A stretch of 21,010 nucleotides of DNA from an uncultured Eubacteriales bacterium (GTDB lineage Bacteria > Bacillota > Clostridia > Oscillospirales > Oscillospiraceae), in assembly GCA_900545405.1 (NCBI GenBank), contig UQYT01000042.1, positions 1 through 21,010 on the forward strand, read 5' to 3'. Below the pieces are notes generated by a model that was not told the DNA's origin, ran no database searches, and saw only the letters and a program-made list of their open reading frames with translations. The translations under genes were made by a program, and so were the position numbers. Positions 21,004 to 21,010 of the stretch are shown here, one piece after another (within the stretch, counting starts at the first letter, position 1; each line of letters begins with the position of its first letter).

Positions 21004-21010
21004 CCGCGCT

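Overview
The window is high-GC bacterial DNA, very probably from an anaerobic gut-type member of the Firmicutes (Clostridia, Oscillospiraceae/Ruminococcaceae-like). This assignment is inferred from gene content, not from a marker gene. The supporting signs are a V-type ATP synthase operon, a BMP-family nucleoside ABC transporter, an archaeal-type phosphoglycerate mutase, a DUF6291-like protein, strong AGGAGG ribosome binding sites, frequent TTG starts and consensus sigma-A promoters. It is gene-dense, with no gene-free stretch over 300 bases. I see no rRNA, tRNA, CRISPR array, transposase or integrase.

Region 1 (1-7660) is a nucleoside uptake and salvage locus. On the minus strand, uridine kinase (udk) and thymidine kinase (tdk) overlap and form one operon. 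Back to back with it on the plus strand is purine nucleoside phosphorylase (deoD); the -35 boxes of the two divergent promoters lie one base apart. Next comes a BMP/PnrA-type lipoprotein with its own promoter and terminator. A separate transcription unit follows, encoding the double ABC ATPase and two permeases, homologous in order to Bacillus subtilis nupNOPQ. Together these would import nucleosides, phosphorolyse purine nucleosides and phosphorylate pyrimidine nucleosides.

Region 2 (7621-9149) holds two single genes. One is a membrane-anchored ComEC-like metallo-beta-lactamase-fold protein on the minus strand. The other, on the plus strand, is a small DUF6291-like protein whose 3' end carries DnaA-box-like repeats. 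Hairpin terminators separate both from their convergent neighbours.

Region 3 (9172-18728, minus strand) is a complete V/A-type ATP synthase operon in the order G/H-like stalk, C, I, K, F, E, A, B, D. It is followed 24 bases later by an uncharacterised Met-rich lipoprotein that appears to be the last gene of the transcript. Three of the ATPase genes (the stalk gene, I and D) start with TTG behind very strong Shine-Dalgarno sequences.

Region 4 (18781-21010, plus strand) is a two-gene unit: apgM (cofactor-independent phosphoglycerate mutase, archaeal type) and ispE (isoprenoid MEP pathway), overlapping by four bases. A cluster of three hairpins with no T-tract follows and looks like a dispersed palindromic element.

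I do not see a clearly new multi-gene system. The most interesting loose ends are the lipoprotein attached to the V-ATPase operon, the DnaA-box-like repeats inside the DUF6291-like gene, the abutting divergent promoters of udk-tdk and deoD, and the hairpin cluster at the right edge.
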